64,000 nucleotides of DNA. It comes from Liolophura sinensis (lineage: Eukaryota > Mollusca > Polyplacophora > Chitonida > Chitonidae). Positions 49,407 through 62,591 of the stretch are shown piece by piece. The notes beneath the pieces were generated by a model that was given only the letters and a program-made list of their open reading frames with translations, made no database searches and was not told where the DNA came from. Made by a program: the position numbers and the translations under genes. Location of the stretch: assembly GCF_032854445.1 (NCBI RefSeq), contig NW_027017981.1, forward strand, positions 106,529 through 170,528, read 5' to 3'. How positions within the stretch are numbered: position 1 is the first letter of the stretch; the number at the start of each line of letters is the position of its first letter.

Positions 49407-51602
49407 GGGTTAGCCCAAAGATTTGACATCTTCTGGGCTACCGAAAAGCACATAACTTATAGTCAAAAGTTGAATATAGTAATGACCAGTCGCGATGGTA
49501 CATAGTACAGTGTAGCCGATTTCAATTAACAAAAAGGCCAGGCAAAAATGCAAAAGTGGAAAAACTGTTCCAGTGTTGCTGGTAAGAGGCTATTCCGACG
49601 TATTTTGTGACGAGAAATCGAATGGTGCAAACCGCGTTGCTCTCCGACCAATACTTTTGGCTGTAGCGACAATTGAATGATCATTGATGTCATAATCACG
49701 TGCCCATCAACGGATCTTACTCCATGGAAACCAGGGAAATTTGCAATTTTTCAACTGCTGCCGATGCCTGGCTCAATTCCGCATCTTTTGGCACCTTATT
49801 AATGTGGGTCTGTGGTCAGTTGTACTTTTTACAGCAGACTGTATCAAGTACCTTGTGTTTTTTATGTACAAATGGTGTGGATTTTCTACAAGTAGATAAA
49901 GACATTGAGATTGTCTTGGACTTAGAAGTAAGACAATTGCTGGGTGAGTTAAATGCGCGTAGAGAAGAGATTTGAGGTCTTCTGGGCTACCCAAGGGCAC
50001 ATAACTTATAGTCAAAAGTTGAATATAGTAATGACCAGTCGCGATGGTACATAGTACAGTGTAGCCGATTTCAATTAACAAAAAGACCAGGCAAAAATGC
50101 AAAAGTGGAAAAACTGTTCCAGTGCTGCTGGTAAGAGGCTAATCCGACGTATTTTCTGACGAGAAATCGAATGGTGCAAACCGCGTTGCTCTCCGACCAA
50201 TACTTTTGGCTGTAGCGACAATTGAATGATCATTGATGTCATAATCACGTGCCCATCAACGGCTCTTACTCCATGGAAACCAGAGAAATTTGCAATTTTT
50301 CACCTGCTGCCGATGCCTGGCTCAATTCCGCATCTTTTGGCACCTTATTAATGTGGGCCTGTGGTCAGTTGTACTTTTTACAGCAGACTGTATCAAGTAC
50401 CTTGTGTTTTTTATGTACAAATGGTGTGGATTTTCTACACGTAGATAAAGACATTGAGATTGTCTTGGACTTAGAAGTAAGACAATTGCTGGGTGAGTTA
50501 AATGCGCGTAGAGAAGAGATTTGAGGTCTTCTGGGCTACCCAAGGGCACATAACTTATAGTCAAAAGTTGAATATAGTAATGACCAGTCGCGATGGTACA
50601 TAGTACAGTGTAGCCGATTTCAATTAACAAAAAGACCAGGCAAAAATGCAAAAGTGGAAAAACTGTTCCAGTGCTGCTGGTAAGAGGCTAATCCGACGTA
50701 TTTTCTGACGAGAAATCGAATGGTGCAAACCGCGTTGCTCTCCGACCAATACTTTTGGCTGTAGCGACAATTGAATGATCATTGATGTCATAATCACGTG
50801 CCCATCAACGGCTCTTACTCCATGGAAACCAGAGAAATTTGCAATTTTTCACCTGCTGCCGATGCCTGGCTCAATTCCGCATCTTTTGGCACCTTATTAA
50901 TGTGGGCCTGTGGTCAGTTGTACTTTTTACAGCAGACTGTATCAAGTACCTTGTGTTTTTTATGTACAAATGGTGTGGTTTTTCTACACGTAGATAAAGA
51001 CATTGAGATTGTCTTGGACTTAGAAGTAAGACAATTGCTGGGTGAGTTAAATGGGCTTAGCCCAAAGATTTGAGGTCTTCTGGGCTACCGAAGGGCACAT
51101 AACTTATAGTCAAAAGTTGAATATAGTAATGACCAGTCGCGATGGTACATAGTACAGTGTAGCCGATTTCAATTAACAAAAAGACCAGGCAAAAATGCAA
51201 AAGTGGAAAAACTGTTCCAGTGTTGCTGGGAAGAAGCTAATCCGACGTATTTTGTGACGAGAAATCGAATGGTGCAAACCGCGTTGCTCTCCGACCAATA
51301 CTTTTGGCTGTAGCGACAATTGAATGATCATTAATGTCATAACCACTTGCCCAGCAACGGATCTTACTCCATGGAAACCAGAGAAATTTGCAATTTTTCA
51401 ACTGCTGCCGATGCCTGGCTCAATTCCGCTTCTTTTGGCACCTTATTAATGTGGGTCTGTGGTCAGTTGTACTTTTTACAGCAGACTGTATCAAGTACCT
51501 TGTGATTTTTATGTACAAATGGTCTGGTTTTTCTACACGTAGATAAAGACTTTGAGATTGTCTTGGACTTAGAAGTAAGACAAATGCTGGGTGAGTTAAA
51601 TG
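49407..51602 (+). repeat. 4-unit partial copy of the downstream HOR, ending in a P/I hybrid (units 91-94)
   Basis: Units 91-93 match units 95-97 ('gtgtggattttc' in the first two, 'ttcacctgc' in the second and third). Unit 94 begins as P ('gggaagaagc', 'ccacttgccc', 'ctgctgcc') and ends as I ('gtgggtctg', 'tgtgattttt', 'caaatgctggg'). The switch lies between 51405 and 51456. Confidence 0.85.
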
Positions 51603-54600
51603 GCGTTAGCCCAAAGATTTGACATCTTCTGGGCTACCGAAAAGCACATAACTTATAGTCAAAAGTTGAATATAGTAATGACCAGTCGCGATGGTACATA
51701 GTACAGTGTAGCCGATTTCAATTAACAAAAAGACCAGGCAAAAATGCAAAAGTGGAAAAACTGTTCCAGTGTTGCTGGTAAGAGGCTATTCCGACGTATT
51801 TTGTGACGAGAAATCGAATGGTGCAAACCGCGTTGCTCTCCGACCAATACTTTTGGCTGTAGCGACAATTGAATGATCATTGATGTCATAATCACTTGCC
51901 CATCAACGGATCTTACTCCATGGAAACCAGGGAAATTTGCAATTTTTCAACTGCTGCCGATGTCTGGCTCAATTCCGCATCTTTTGGCACCTTATTAATG
52001 TGGGTCTGTGGTCAGTTGTACTTTTTACAGCAGACTGTATCAAGTACCTTGTGTTTTTTATGTACAAATGGTGTGGATTTTCTACACGTAGATAAAGACA
52101 TTGAGATTGTCTTGGACTTAGAAGTAAGACAATTGCTGGGTGAGTTAAATGCGCGTAGAGAAGAGATTTGAGGTCTTCTGGGCTACCCAAGGGCACATAA
52201 CTTATAGTCAAAAGTTGAATATAGTAATGACCAGTCGCGATGGTACATAGTACAGTGTAGCCGATTTCAATTAACAAAAAGACCAGGCAAAAATGCAAAA
52301 GTGGAAAAACTGTTCCAGTGCTGCTGGTAAGAGGCTAATCCGACGTATTTTCTGACGAGAAATCGAATGGTGCAAACCGCGTTGCTCTCCGACCAATACT
52401 TTTGACTGTAGCGACAATTGAATGATCATTGATGTCATAATCACGTGCCCATCAACGGCTCTTACTCCATGGAAACCAGAGAAATTTGCAATTTTTCACC
52501 TGCTGCCGATGCCTGGCTCAATTCCGCATCTTGTGGCACCTTATTAATGTGGGCCTGTGGTCAGTTGTACTTTTTACAGCAGACTGTATCAAGTACCTTG
52601 TGTTTTTTATGTACAAATGGTGTGGATTTTCTACACGTAGATAAAGACATTGAGATTGTCTTGGACTTAGAAGTAAGACAATTGCTGGGTGAGTTAAATG
52701 CGCGTAGAGAAGAGATTTGAGGTCTTCTGGGCTACCCAAGGGCACATAACTTATAGTCAAAAGTTGAATATAGTAATGACCAGTCGCGATGGTACATAGT
52801 ACAGTGTAGCCGATTTCAATTAACAAAAAGACCAGGCAAAAATGCAAAAGTGGAAAAACTGTTCCAGTGCTGCTGGTAAGAGGCTAATCCGACGTATTTT
52901 CTGACGAGAAATCGAATGGTGCAAACCGCGTTGCTCTCCGACCAATACTTTTGGCTGTAGCGACAATTGAATGATCATTGATGTCATAATCACGTGCCCA
53001 TCAACGGCTCTTACTCCATGGAAACCAGAGAAATTTGCAATTTTTCACCTGCTGCCGATGCCTGGCTCAATTCCGCATCTTTTGGCACCTTATTAATGTG
53101 GGCCTGTGGTCAGTTGTACTTTTTACAGCAGACTGTATCAAGTACCTTGTGTTTTTTATGTACAAATGGTGTGGTTTTTCTACACGTAGATAAAGACATT
53201 GAGATTGTCTTGGACTTAGAAGTAAGACAATTGCTGGGTGAGTTAAATGGGCTTAGCCCAAAGATTTGAGGTCTTCTGGGCTACCGAAGGGCTCATAACT
53301 TATAGTCAAAAGTTGAATATAGTAATGACCAGTCGCGATGGTACATAGTACAGTGTAGCCGATTTCAATTAACAAAAAGACCAGGCAAAAATGCAAAAGT
53401 GGAAAAACTGTTCCAGTGTTGCTGGGAAGAAGCTAGTCCGACGTATTTTGTGACGAGAAATCGAATGGTGCAAACCGCGTTGCTCTCCGACCAATACTTT
53501 TGGCTGTAGCGACAATTGAATGATCATTAATGTCATAACCACTTGCCCAGCAACGGATCTTACTCCATGGAAACCAGAGAAATTTGCAATTTTTCAACTG
53601 CTGCCGATGCCTGGCTCAATTCCGCTTCTTTTGGCACCTTATTAATGTGGGCCTGTGGTCAGTTGTACTTTTTACAGCAGACTGTATCAAGTACCTTGTG
53701 TTTTTTATGTACAAATGGTGTGGTTTTTCTACACGTAGATAAAGACATTGAGATTGTCTTGGACTTAGAAGTAAGACAATTGCTGGGTGAGTTAAATGCG
53801 CCTAGAGAAAAGATTTGAGGTCTTCTGGGCTACCGAAGGGCACATAACTTATAGTCAAAAGTTGAATATAGTAATGACCAGTCGCGATGGTACATAGTAC
53901 AGTGTAGCCGGTTTCAATTAACAAAAAGACCAGGCAAAAATGCAAAAGTGGAAAAACTGTTCCAGTGCTGCTGGTAAGAGGCTAATCCGACGTACTTTGT
54001 GACGAGAAATCGAATGGTGCAAACCGCGTTGCTCTCCGACCAATACTTTTGGCTGTAGCGACAATTGAATGATCATTGATGTCATAATCACGTGCCCAGC
54101 AACGGCTCTTCCTCCATGGAAACCAGGGAAATTTGCAATATTTCAACAGGTGCCGATGCCTGGCTCAATTCCGCTTCCTTTGGCACCTTTTTAATATGGG
54201 CCTGTGGTCAGTTGTACTTTTTACAGCAGACTGTATCAAGTACCTTGTGTTTTTTATGTACAAATGGTGTGGTTTTTCTACACGTAGATAAAGACATTGA
54301 GATTGTCTTGGACTTAGAAGTAAGACAATTGCTGGGTGAGTTAAATGGGCTTAGCCCAAAGATTTGACATCTTCTGGGCTACCGAAAAGCACATAACTTA
54401 TAGTCAAAAGTTGAATATAGTAATGACCAGTCGCGATGGTACATAGTACAGTGTAGCCGATTTCAATTAACAAAAAGACCAGGCAAAAATGCAAAAGTGG
54501 AAAAACTGTTACAGTGTTGCTGGGCAGAGACTAATCCGACGTATTTTGTGACGAGAAATCGAATGGTGCAAACCGCGTTGCTCTCCGACCAATACTTTTG

Positions 54601-54896
54601 ACTGTAGCGACAATTCAATGATCATTGATGTCATAACCACTTGCCCAGCAACGGATCTTACTCCATGGAAACCAGAGAAATTTGCAATTTTTCAACTGCT
54701 GCCGATGTCTGCCTCAATTCCGCATCTTTTGGCACCTTATTAATGTGGGCCTGTGGTCAGTTGTACTTTTTACAGCAGACTGTATCAAGTACTTTGTGTT
54801 TTTTATGTACAAATGGTGTGGTTTTTCTACACGTAGATAAAGACATTGAGATTGTCTTGGACTTAGAAGTAAGACAATTGCTGGGTGAGTTAAATG
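51603..54896 (+). repeat. Second 6-mer HOR, copy 1 (units 95-100)
   Basis: It is exactly 3294 bp, six times 549. The order is two units with 'gtgtggattttc' and gcgcgtagag boundaries, one S-like unit, P ('agctagtcc'), G ('cacctttttaat') and C ('gggcagagac'). This differs in composition from the 34-44 kb 6-mer although the unit number is the same. Confidence 0.9.
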
Positions 54897-57800
54897 GGCT
54901 TAGCCCAAATATTTGACGTCTTCTGGGCTACCGAAGGGCACATAACTTATAGTCAAAAGTTGAATATAGTAATGACCAGTCGCGATGGTACATAGTACAG
55001 TGTAGCCGATTTCAATTAACAAAAAGACCAGGCAAAAATGCAAAAGTGGAAAAACTGTTCCAGTGTTGCTGGTAAGAGGCTATTCCGACGTATTTTGTGA
55101 CGAGAAATCGAATGGTGCAAACCGCGTTGCTCTCCGACCAATACTTTTGGCTGTAGCGACAATTGAATGATCATTGATGTCATAATCACTTGCCCATCAA
55201 CGGATCTTACTCCATGGAAACCAGGGAAATTTGCAATTTTTCAACTGCTGCCGATGTCTGGCTCAATTCCGCATCTTTTGGCACCTTATTAATGTGGGTC
55301 TGTGGTCAGTTGTACTTTTTACAGCAGACTGTATCAAGTACCTTGTGTTTTTTATGTACAAATGGTGTGGATTTTCTACACGTAGATAAAGACATTGAGA
55401 TTGTCTTGGACTTAGAAGTAAGACAATTGCTGGGTGAGTTAAATGCGCGTAGAGAAGAGATTTGAGGTCTTCTGGGCTACCCAAGGGCACATAACTTATA
55501 GTCAAAAGTTGAATATAGTAATGACCAGTCGCGATGGTACATAGTACAGTGTAGCCGATTTCAATTAACAAAAAGACCAGGCAAAAATGCAAAAGTGGAA
55601 AAACTGTTCCAGTGCTGCTGGTAAGAGGCTAATCCGACGTATTTTCTGACGAGAAATCGAATGGTGCAAACCGCGTTGCTCTCCGACCAATACTTTTGAC
55701 TGTAGCGACAATTGAATGATCATTGATGTCATAATCACGTGCCCATCAACGGCTCTTACTCCATGGAAACCAGAGAAATTTGCAATTTTTCACCTGCTGC
55801 CGATGCCTGGCTCAATTCCGCATCTTGTGGCACCTTATTAATGTGGGCCTGTGGTCAGTTGTACTTTTTACAGCAGACTGTATCAAGTACCTTGTGTTTT
55901 TTATGTACAAATGGTGTGGATTTTCTACACGTAGATAAAGACATTGAGATTGTCTTGGACTTAGAAGTAAGACAATTGCTGGGTGAGTTAAATGCGCGTA
56001 GAGAAGAGATTTGAGGTCTTCTGGGCTACCCAAGGGCACATAACTTATAGTCAAAAGTTGAATATAGTAATGACCAGTCGCGATGGTACATAGTACAGTG
56101 TAGCCGATTTCAATTAACAAAAAGACCAGGCAAAAATGCAAAAGTGGAAAAACTGTTCCAGTGCTGCTGGTAAGAGGCTAATCCGACGTATTTTCTGACG
56201 AGAAATCGAATGGTGCAAACCGCGTTGCTCTCCGACCAATACTTTTGGCTGTAGCGACAATTGAATGATCATTGATGTCATAATCACGTGCCCATCAACG
56301 GCTCTTACTCCATGGAAACCAGAGAAATTTGCAATTTTTCACCTGCTGCCGATGCCTGGCTCAATTCCGCATCTTTTGGCACCTTATTAATGTGGGCCTG
56401 TGGTCAGTTGTACTTTTTACAGCAGACTGTATCAAGTACCTTGTGTTTTTTATGTACAAATGGTGTGGTTTTTCTACACGTAGATAAAGACATTGAGATT
56501 GTCTTGGACTTAGAAGTAAGACAATTGCTGGGTGAGTTAAATGGGCTTAGCCCAAAGATTTGAGGTCTTCTGGGCTACCGAAGGGCTCATAACTTATAGT
56601 CAAAAGTTGAATATAGTAATGACCAGTCGCGATGGTACATAGTACAGTGTAGCCGATTTCAATTAACAAAAAGACCAGGCAAAAATGCAAAAGTGGAAAA
56701 ACTGTTCCAGTGTTGCTGGGAAGAAGCTAGTCCGACGTATTTTGTGACGAGAAATCGAATGGTGCAAACCGCGTTGCTCTCCGACCAATACTTTTGGCTG
56801 TAGCGACAATTGAATGATCATTAATGTCATAACCACTTGCCCAGCAACGGATCTTACTCCATGGAAACCAGAGAAATTTGCAATTTTTCAACTGCTGCCG
56901 ATGCCTGGCTCAATTCCGCTTCTTTTGGCACCTTATTAATGTGGGCCTGTGGTCAGTTGTACTTTTTACAGCAGACTGTATCAAGTACCTTGTGTTTTTT
57001 TATGTACAAATGGTGTGGTTTTTCTACACGTAGATAAAGACATTGAGATTGTCTTGGACTTAGAAGTAAGACAATTGCTGGGTGAGTTAAATGCGCCTAG
57101 AGAAAAGATTTGAGGTCTTTCTGGGCTACCGAAGGGCACATAACTTATAGTCAAAAGTTGAATATAGTAATGACCAGTCGCGATGGTACATAGTACAGTG
57201 TAGCCGGTTTCAATTAACAAAAAGACCAGGCAAAAATGCAAAAGTGGAAAAACTGTTCCAGTGCTGCTGGTAAGAGGCTAATCCGACGTACTTTGTGACG
57301 AGAAATCGAATGGTGCAAACCGCGTTGCTCTCCGACCAATACTTTTGGCTGTAGCGACAATTGAATGATCATTGATGTCATAATCACGTGCCCAGCAACG
57401 GCTCTTCCTCCATGGAAACCAGGGAAATTTGCAATATTTCAACAGGTGCCGATGCCTGGCTCAATTCCGCTTCCTTTGGCACCTTTTTAATATGGGCCTG
57501 TGGTCAGTTGTACTTTTTACAGCAGACTGTATCAAGTACCTTGTGTTTTTTATGTACAAATGGTGTGGTTTTTCTACACGTAGATAAAGACATTGAGATT
57601 GTCTTGGACTTAGAAGTAAGACAATTGCTGGGTGAGTTAAATGGGCTTAGCCCAAAGATTTGACATCTTCTGGGCTACCGAAAAGCACATAACTTATAGT
57701 CAAAAGTTGAATATAGTAATGACCAGTCGCGATGGTACATAGTACAGTGTAGCCGATTTCAATTAACAAAAAGACCAGGCAAAAATGCAAAAGTGGAAAA

Positions 57801-58192
57801 ACTGTTACAGTGTTGCTGGGCAGAGACTAATCCGACGTATTTTGTGACGAGAAATCGAATGGTGCAAACCGCGTTGCTCTCCGACCAATACTTTTGACTG
57901 TAGCGACAATTCAATGATCATTGATGTCATAACCACTTGCCCAGCAACGGATCTTACTCCATGGAAACCAGAGAAATTTGCAATTTTTCAACTGCTGCCG
58001 ATGTCTGCCTCAATTCCGCATCTTTTGGCACCTTATTAATGTGGGCCTGTGGTCAGTTGTACTTTTTACAGCAGACTGTATCAAGTACTTTGTGTTTTTT
58101 ATGTACAAATGGTGTGGTTTTTCTACACGTAGATAAAGACATTGAGATTGTCTTGGACTTAGAAGTAAGACAATTGCTGGGTGAGTTAAATG
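54897..58192 (+). repeat. Second 6-mer HOR, copy 2 (units 101-106)
   Basis: It repeats units 95-100, including private markers 'atcttgtggc', 'agctagtcc', 'cacctttttaat', 'gggcagagac' and 'gtactttgtg'. It is two bases longer because of an extra T near 57001 and another near 57118. Its first unit has the 5' end expected after a C copy ('gacgtcttc', 'gaagggcac') joined to unit-95 sequence, so the duplication joint lies in the 5' part of unit 101. Confidence 0.9.
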
Positions 58193-58392
58193 GGCTTAGC
58201 CCAAATATTTGACGTCTTCTGGGCTACCGAAGGGCACATAACTTATAGTCAAAAGTTGAATATAGTAATGACCAGTCGCGATGGTACATAGTACAGTGTA
58301 GCCGATTTCAATTAACAAAAAGACCAGGCAAAAATGCAAAAGTGGAAAAACTGTTCCAGTGTTGCTGGTAAGAGGCCTATTCCGACGTAATT
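56993..58392. other. Third, smaller cluster of 1-bp indels
   Basis: Extra bases occur in 'gtgtttttttatg' (about 57001), 'ggtctttctggg' (about 57118), 'gaggcctattcc' (about 58375) and 'cgtaatttgg' (about 58388). The sister HOR copy at 53.7-54.9 kb lacks the first two. Confidence 0.5.
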
Positions 58393-60939
58393 TGGTGACG
58401 AGAAATCGAATGGTGCAAACCGCGTTGCTCTCCGACCAATACTTTTGGCTCTAGCGACAATTGAATAATCATTGATGTCATAATCACGTGCCCATCAACG
58501 GATCTTACTTTATGGAAACCAGGGAAATTTGGCATTTTTCAACTGCTGCCGATGCCTGGCTCAATTCCGCATCTTTTGGCACCTTATTAATGTGGGTCTG
58601 TGGTCAGTTGTACTTTTTACAGCAGACTGTATCAAGTACCTTGTGTTTTTTATGTACAAATGGTGTGGTTTTTCTACACGTAGATAAAGACATTGAGATT
58701 GTCTTGGACTTAGAAGTAAGACAATTGCTGGGTGAGTTAAATGGGCTTAGCCCAAAGATTTGACGTCTTCTGGGCTACCGAAGGGCACATAACTTATAGT
58801 CAAAAGTTGAATATAGTAATGACCGGTCGCGATGGTACATAGTACAGTGTAGCCAATTTCAATTAACAAAAAGACCAGGCAAAAGTGCAAAAGTGGAAAA
58901 ACTGTTCCAGTGCTGCTGGTAAGAGGCTAATCCGACGTATTTTCTGACGAAAAATCGAATGGTGCAAACCGCGTTGCTCTCCGACCAATACTTTTGGCTG
59001 TAGCGACAATTGAATGATCATTGATGTCATAATCACGTGCCCAGCAACGGCTCTTACTCCATGGAAACCAAGGAAATTTGCAATTTTTCAACTGCTGCCG
59101 ATGCCTGGCTCAATTCCGCTTCTTTTGGCACCTTATTAATGTGGGCCTGTGGTCAGTTGTACTTTTTACAGCAGACTGTATCAAGTACCTTGTGTTTTTT
59201 ATGTACAAATGGTGTGGTTTTTCTACACGTAGATAAAGACATTGAGATTGTCTTGGACTTAGAAGTAAGACTATTGCTGGGTGAGATAAATGCGCCTAGA
59301 GAAAAGATTTGAGGTCTTCTGGGCTACCCAAGGGCACATAACTTATAGTCAAAAGTTGAATATAGTAATGACCAGTCGCGATGGTACATAGTACAGTGTA
59401 GCCGATTTCAATTAACAAAAAGACCAGGCAAAAATGCAAAAGTGGAAAAACTGTTCCAGTGTTGCTGGTAAGAGGCTAATCCGACATATTTTGTGACGAG
59501 AAATCGAATGGTGCAAACCGCGTTGCTCTCCGACCAATACTTTTGGCTGTAGCGACATTTGAATGATCATTGATGTCATAATCACGTGCCCAGCAACGGC
59601 TCCTCTTCCATGGAAACCAGGGAAATTTGCAATATTTCAACAGGTGCCGATGCCTGTCTCAATTCCGCTTCTTTTGGCACCTTATTAATATGGGCCTGTG
59701 GTCAGTTGTACTTTTTACAGCAGACTGTATCAAGTACCTTGTGTTTTTTATGTACAAATGGTGTGGTTGTTTTAAACGTAGATAAAGACATTGAGATTGT
59801 CTTGGACTTAGAAGTAAGACAATTGCTGGGTGAGTTAAATGGGCTTAGCCCAAAGATTTGACATCTTCTGGGCTACCGAAAAGCACATAACTTATAGTCA
59901 ATAGTTGAATATAGTAATGACCAGTCGCGATGGTACATAGTAGAGTGTAGCCGATTTCAATTAACAAAAAGACCAGGCAAAAATGCAAAAGTGGAAAAAC
60001 TGTTACAGTGTTGCTGGGAAGAGGCTAATCCGACGTATTTTGTGGCGAGAAATCGAATGGTGCAAACCGCGTTGCTCTCCGACTAATACTTTTGGCTGTA
60101 GCGACAATTGAATGATCATTAATGTCATAACCACTTGCCCAGCAACAGATCTTACTCCATGGAAACCAGAGAAATTTGCAATTTTTCAACTGCTGCCGAT
60201 GCCTGGCTCAATTCCGCTTCTTTTGGCACCTTATTAATGTGGGCCTGTGGTCAGTTGTACTTTTTACAGCAGACTGTATCAAGTACCTTGTGTTTTTTAT
60301 GTACAAATGGTGTGGTTTTTCTACACGTAGATAAAGACATTGAGATTGTCTTGGACTTAGAAGTAAGACAATTGCTGGGTGAGTTAAATGGGCTTAGCCC
60401 AAACATTTGAGGTCTTCTGGGCTACCAAAGGGCACATAACTTATAGTCAAAAGTTGAATATAGTAATGACCAGTCGCGATGGTACATAGTACAGTGTAGC
60501 CGATTTCAATTAACAAAAAGACCAGGCAAAAATGCAAAAGTGGAAAAACTGTTCCAGTGCTGCTGGTAAGAGGCTAATCCGACGTATTTTCTGACGAAAA
60601 ATCGAATGGTGCAAACCGCATTGCTCTCCGACCAATACTTTTGGCTGTAGCGACAATTGAATGATCATTGATGTCATAATCACGTGCCCAGCAACGGCTC
60701 TTACTCCATGGAGACCAGGGAAATTTGCAATTTTTAAACTGCTGCCGATGTCTGCCTCGATTCCGCATCTTTAGGCACCTTATTAATGTGGGCATGTGGT
60801 CAGTTGTACTTTTTACAGCAGACTGTATCAAGTACCTTGCGTTTTTTATGTACAAATGGTGTGGTTTTTCTACAAGTAGATAAAGACATTGAGATTGTCT
60901 TGGACTTAGAAGTAAGACAATTGCTGGGTGAGTTAAATG
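58193..60939 (+). repeat. Mixed units W, K', G', P', C2' (units 107-111)
   Basis: Unit 107 has a Y-like 5' end directly after C and a W-like remainder ('ggctctagc', 'actttatgg'), as if one Y unit had been lost by recombination. Unit 108 is K-like but keeps the T lost in other K copies. Unit 109 combines G with K features (private 'ggctcctcttcc', 'gttgttttaaacg'). Unit 110 combines C-like 'gttacagtg' with a P body. Unit 111 is C2 with a frame-closing 'tttttaaac'. Confidence 0.75.
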
Positions 60940-62591
60940 GGCTTAGCCCAAAGATTTGACATCTTCTGGGCTACCGAAGGGCACATAACTTATAGTCAAA
61001 AGTTGAATATAGTAATGACCAGTCGCGATGGTACATAGTACAGTGTAGCCGATTTCAATTAACAAAAAGACCAGGCAAAAATGCAAAAGTGGAAAAACTG
61101 TTCCAGTGTTGCTGGTAAGAGGCTAATCCGACGTATTTTGTGACGAGAAATCGAATGGTGCAAACCGCGTTGCTCTCCGACCAATACTTTTGGCTGTAGC
61201 GACAATTGAATGATCATTCATGTCATAATCACGTGCCCAGCAACGGCTATTACTCCATGGAAACCAGGGAAATTTCCAATATTTCAACAGGTGCCGATGC
61301 CTGGCTCAATTCCGCTTCTTTTGGCACCTTATTAATGTGGGTCTGTGGTCAGTTGTACTTTTTACAGCAGACTGTATCAAGTACCTTGTGATATTTATGT
61401 ACAAATGGTCTGGTTTTTCTACACGTAGATAAAGACTTTGAGATTGTCTTGGACTTAGAAGTAAGACAATTGCTGGGTGAGTTAAATGGGGTTAGCCCAA
61501 AGATTTGACATCTTCTGGGCTACCGAAAAGCACATAACTTATAGTCAAAAGTTGAATATAGTAATGACCAGTCGCGATGGTACATAGTACAGTGTAGCCG
61601 ATTTCAATTAACAAAAAGACCAGGCAAAAATGCAAAAGTGGAAAAACTGTTCCAGTGTTGCTGGTAAGAGGCTATTCCGACGTATTTTGTGACGAGAAAT
61701 CGAATGGTGCAAACCGCGTTGCTCTCCGACCAATACTTTTGGCTCTAGCGACAATTGAATGATCATTGATGTCATAATCACGTGCCCATCAACGGATCTT
61801 ACTTCATGGAAACCAGGGAAATTTGCAATTTTTCAACTGCTGCCGATGCCTGGCTCAATTCCGCATCTTTTGGCACCTTATTAATGTGGGTCTGTGGTCA
61901 ATTGTACTTTTTACAGCAGACTGTATCAAGTACCTTGTGTTTTTTATGTACAAATGGTGTGGTTTTTCTACACGTAGATAAAGACATTGAGATTGTCTTC
62001 GACTTAGAAGTAAGACAATTGCTGGGTGAGTTAAATGGGCTTAGCCCAAAGATTTGACGTCTTCTGGGCTACCGAAGGGCACATAACTTATAGTCAAAAG
62101 TTGAATATAGTAATGAGCAGTCGCGATGGTACAGAGTACAGTGTAGCCGATTTCAATTAACAAAAAGACCAGGCAAAAATGCAAAAGTGGAAAAACTGTT
62201 CCAGTGCTGCTGGTAAGAGGCTAATCCGACGTATTTTCAAACGAAAAATCGAATGGTGCAAACCGCGTTGCTCTCCGACCAATACTTTTGGCTGTAGCGA
62301 CAATTCAATGATCATTGATGTCATAATCACGTGCCCAGCAACGGCTCTTACTCCATGGAAACCAGGGAAATTTGCAATTTTTCAACTGCTCCCGATGCCT
62401 GGCTCAATTCCGCTTCTTTTGGCACCTTATTAATGTGGGCCTGTGGTCAGTTGTACATTTTACAGCAGACTGTATCAAGTACCTTGTGTTTTTTATGTAC
62501 AAATGGTGTGGTTTTTTCTACACGTAGATAAAGACATTGAGATTGTCTTGGACTTAGAAGTAAGACAAATTATTGCTGGGTGAGTTAAATG
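60940..62591 (+). repeat. Y-W-K trimer (units 112-114)
   Basis: Y ('attcatgtc', 'tgatatttatg'), W' ('ggctctagc', 'acttcatgg') and a K-like unit with 'tattttcaaacg' and the 4-bp insertion 'caaattattgctg' near 62565. The trimer is repeated immediately downstream. Confidence 0.8.
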
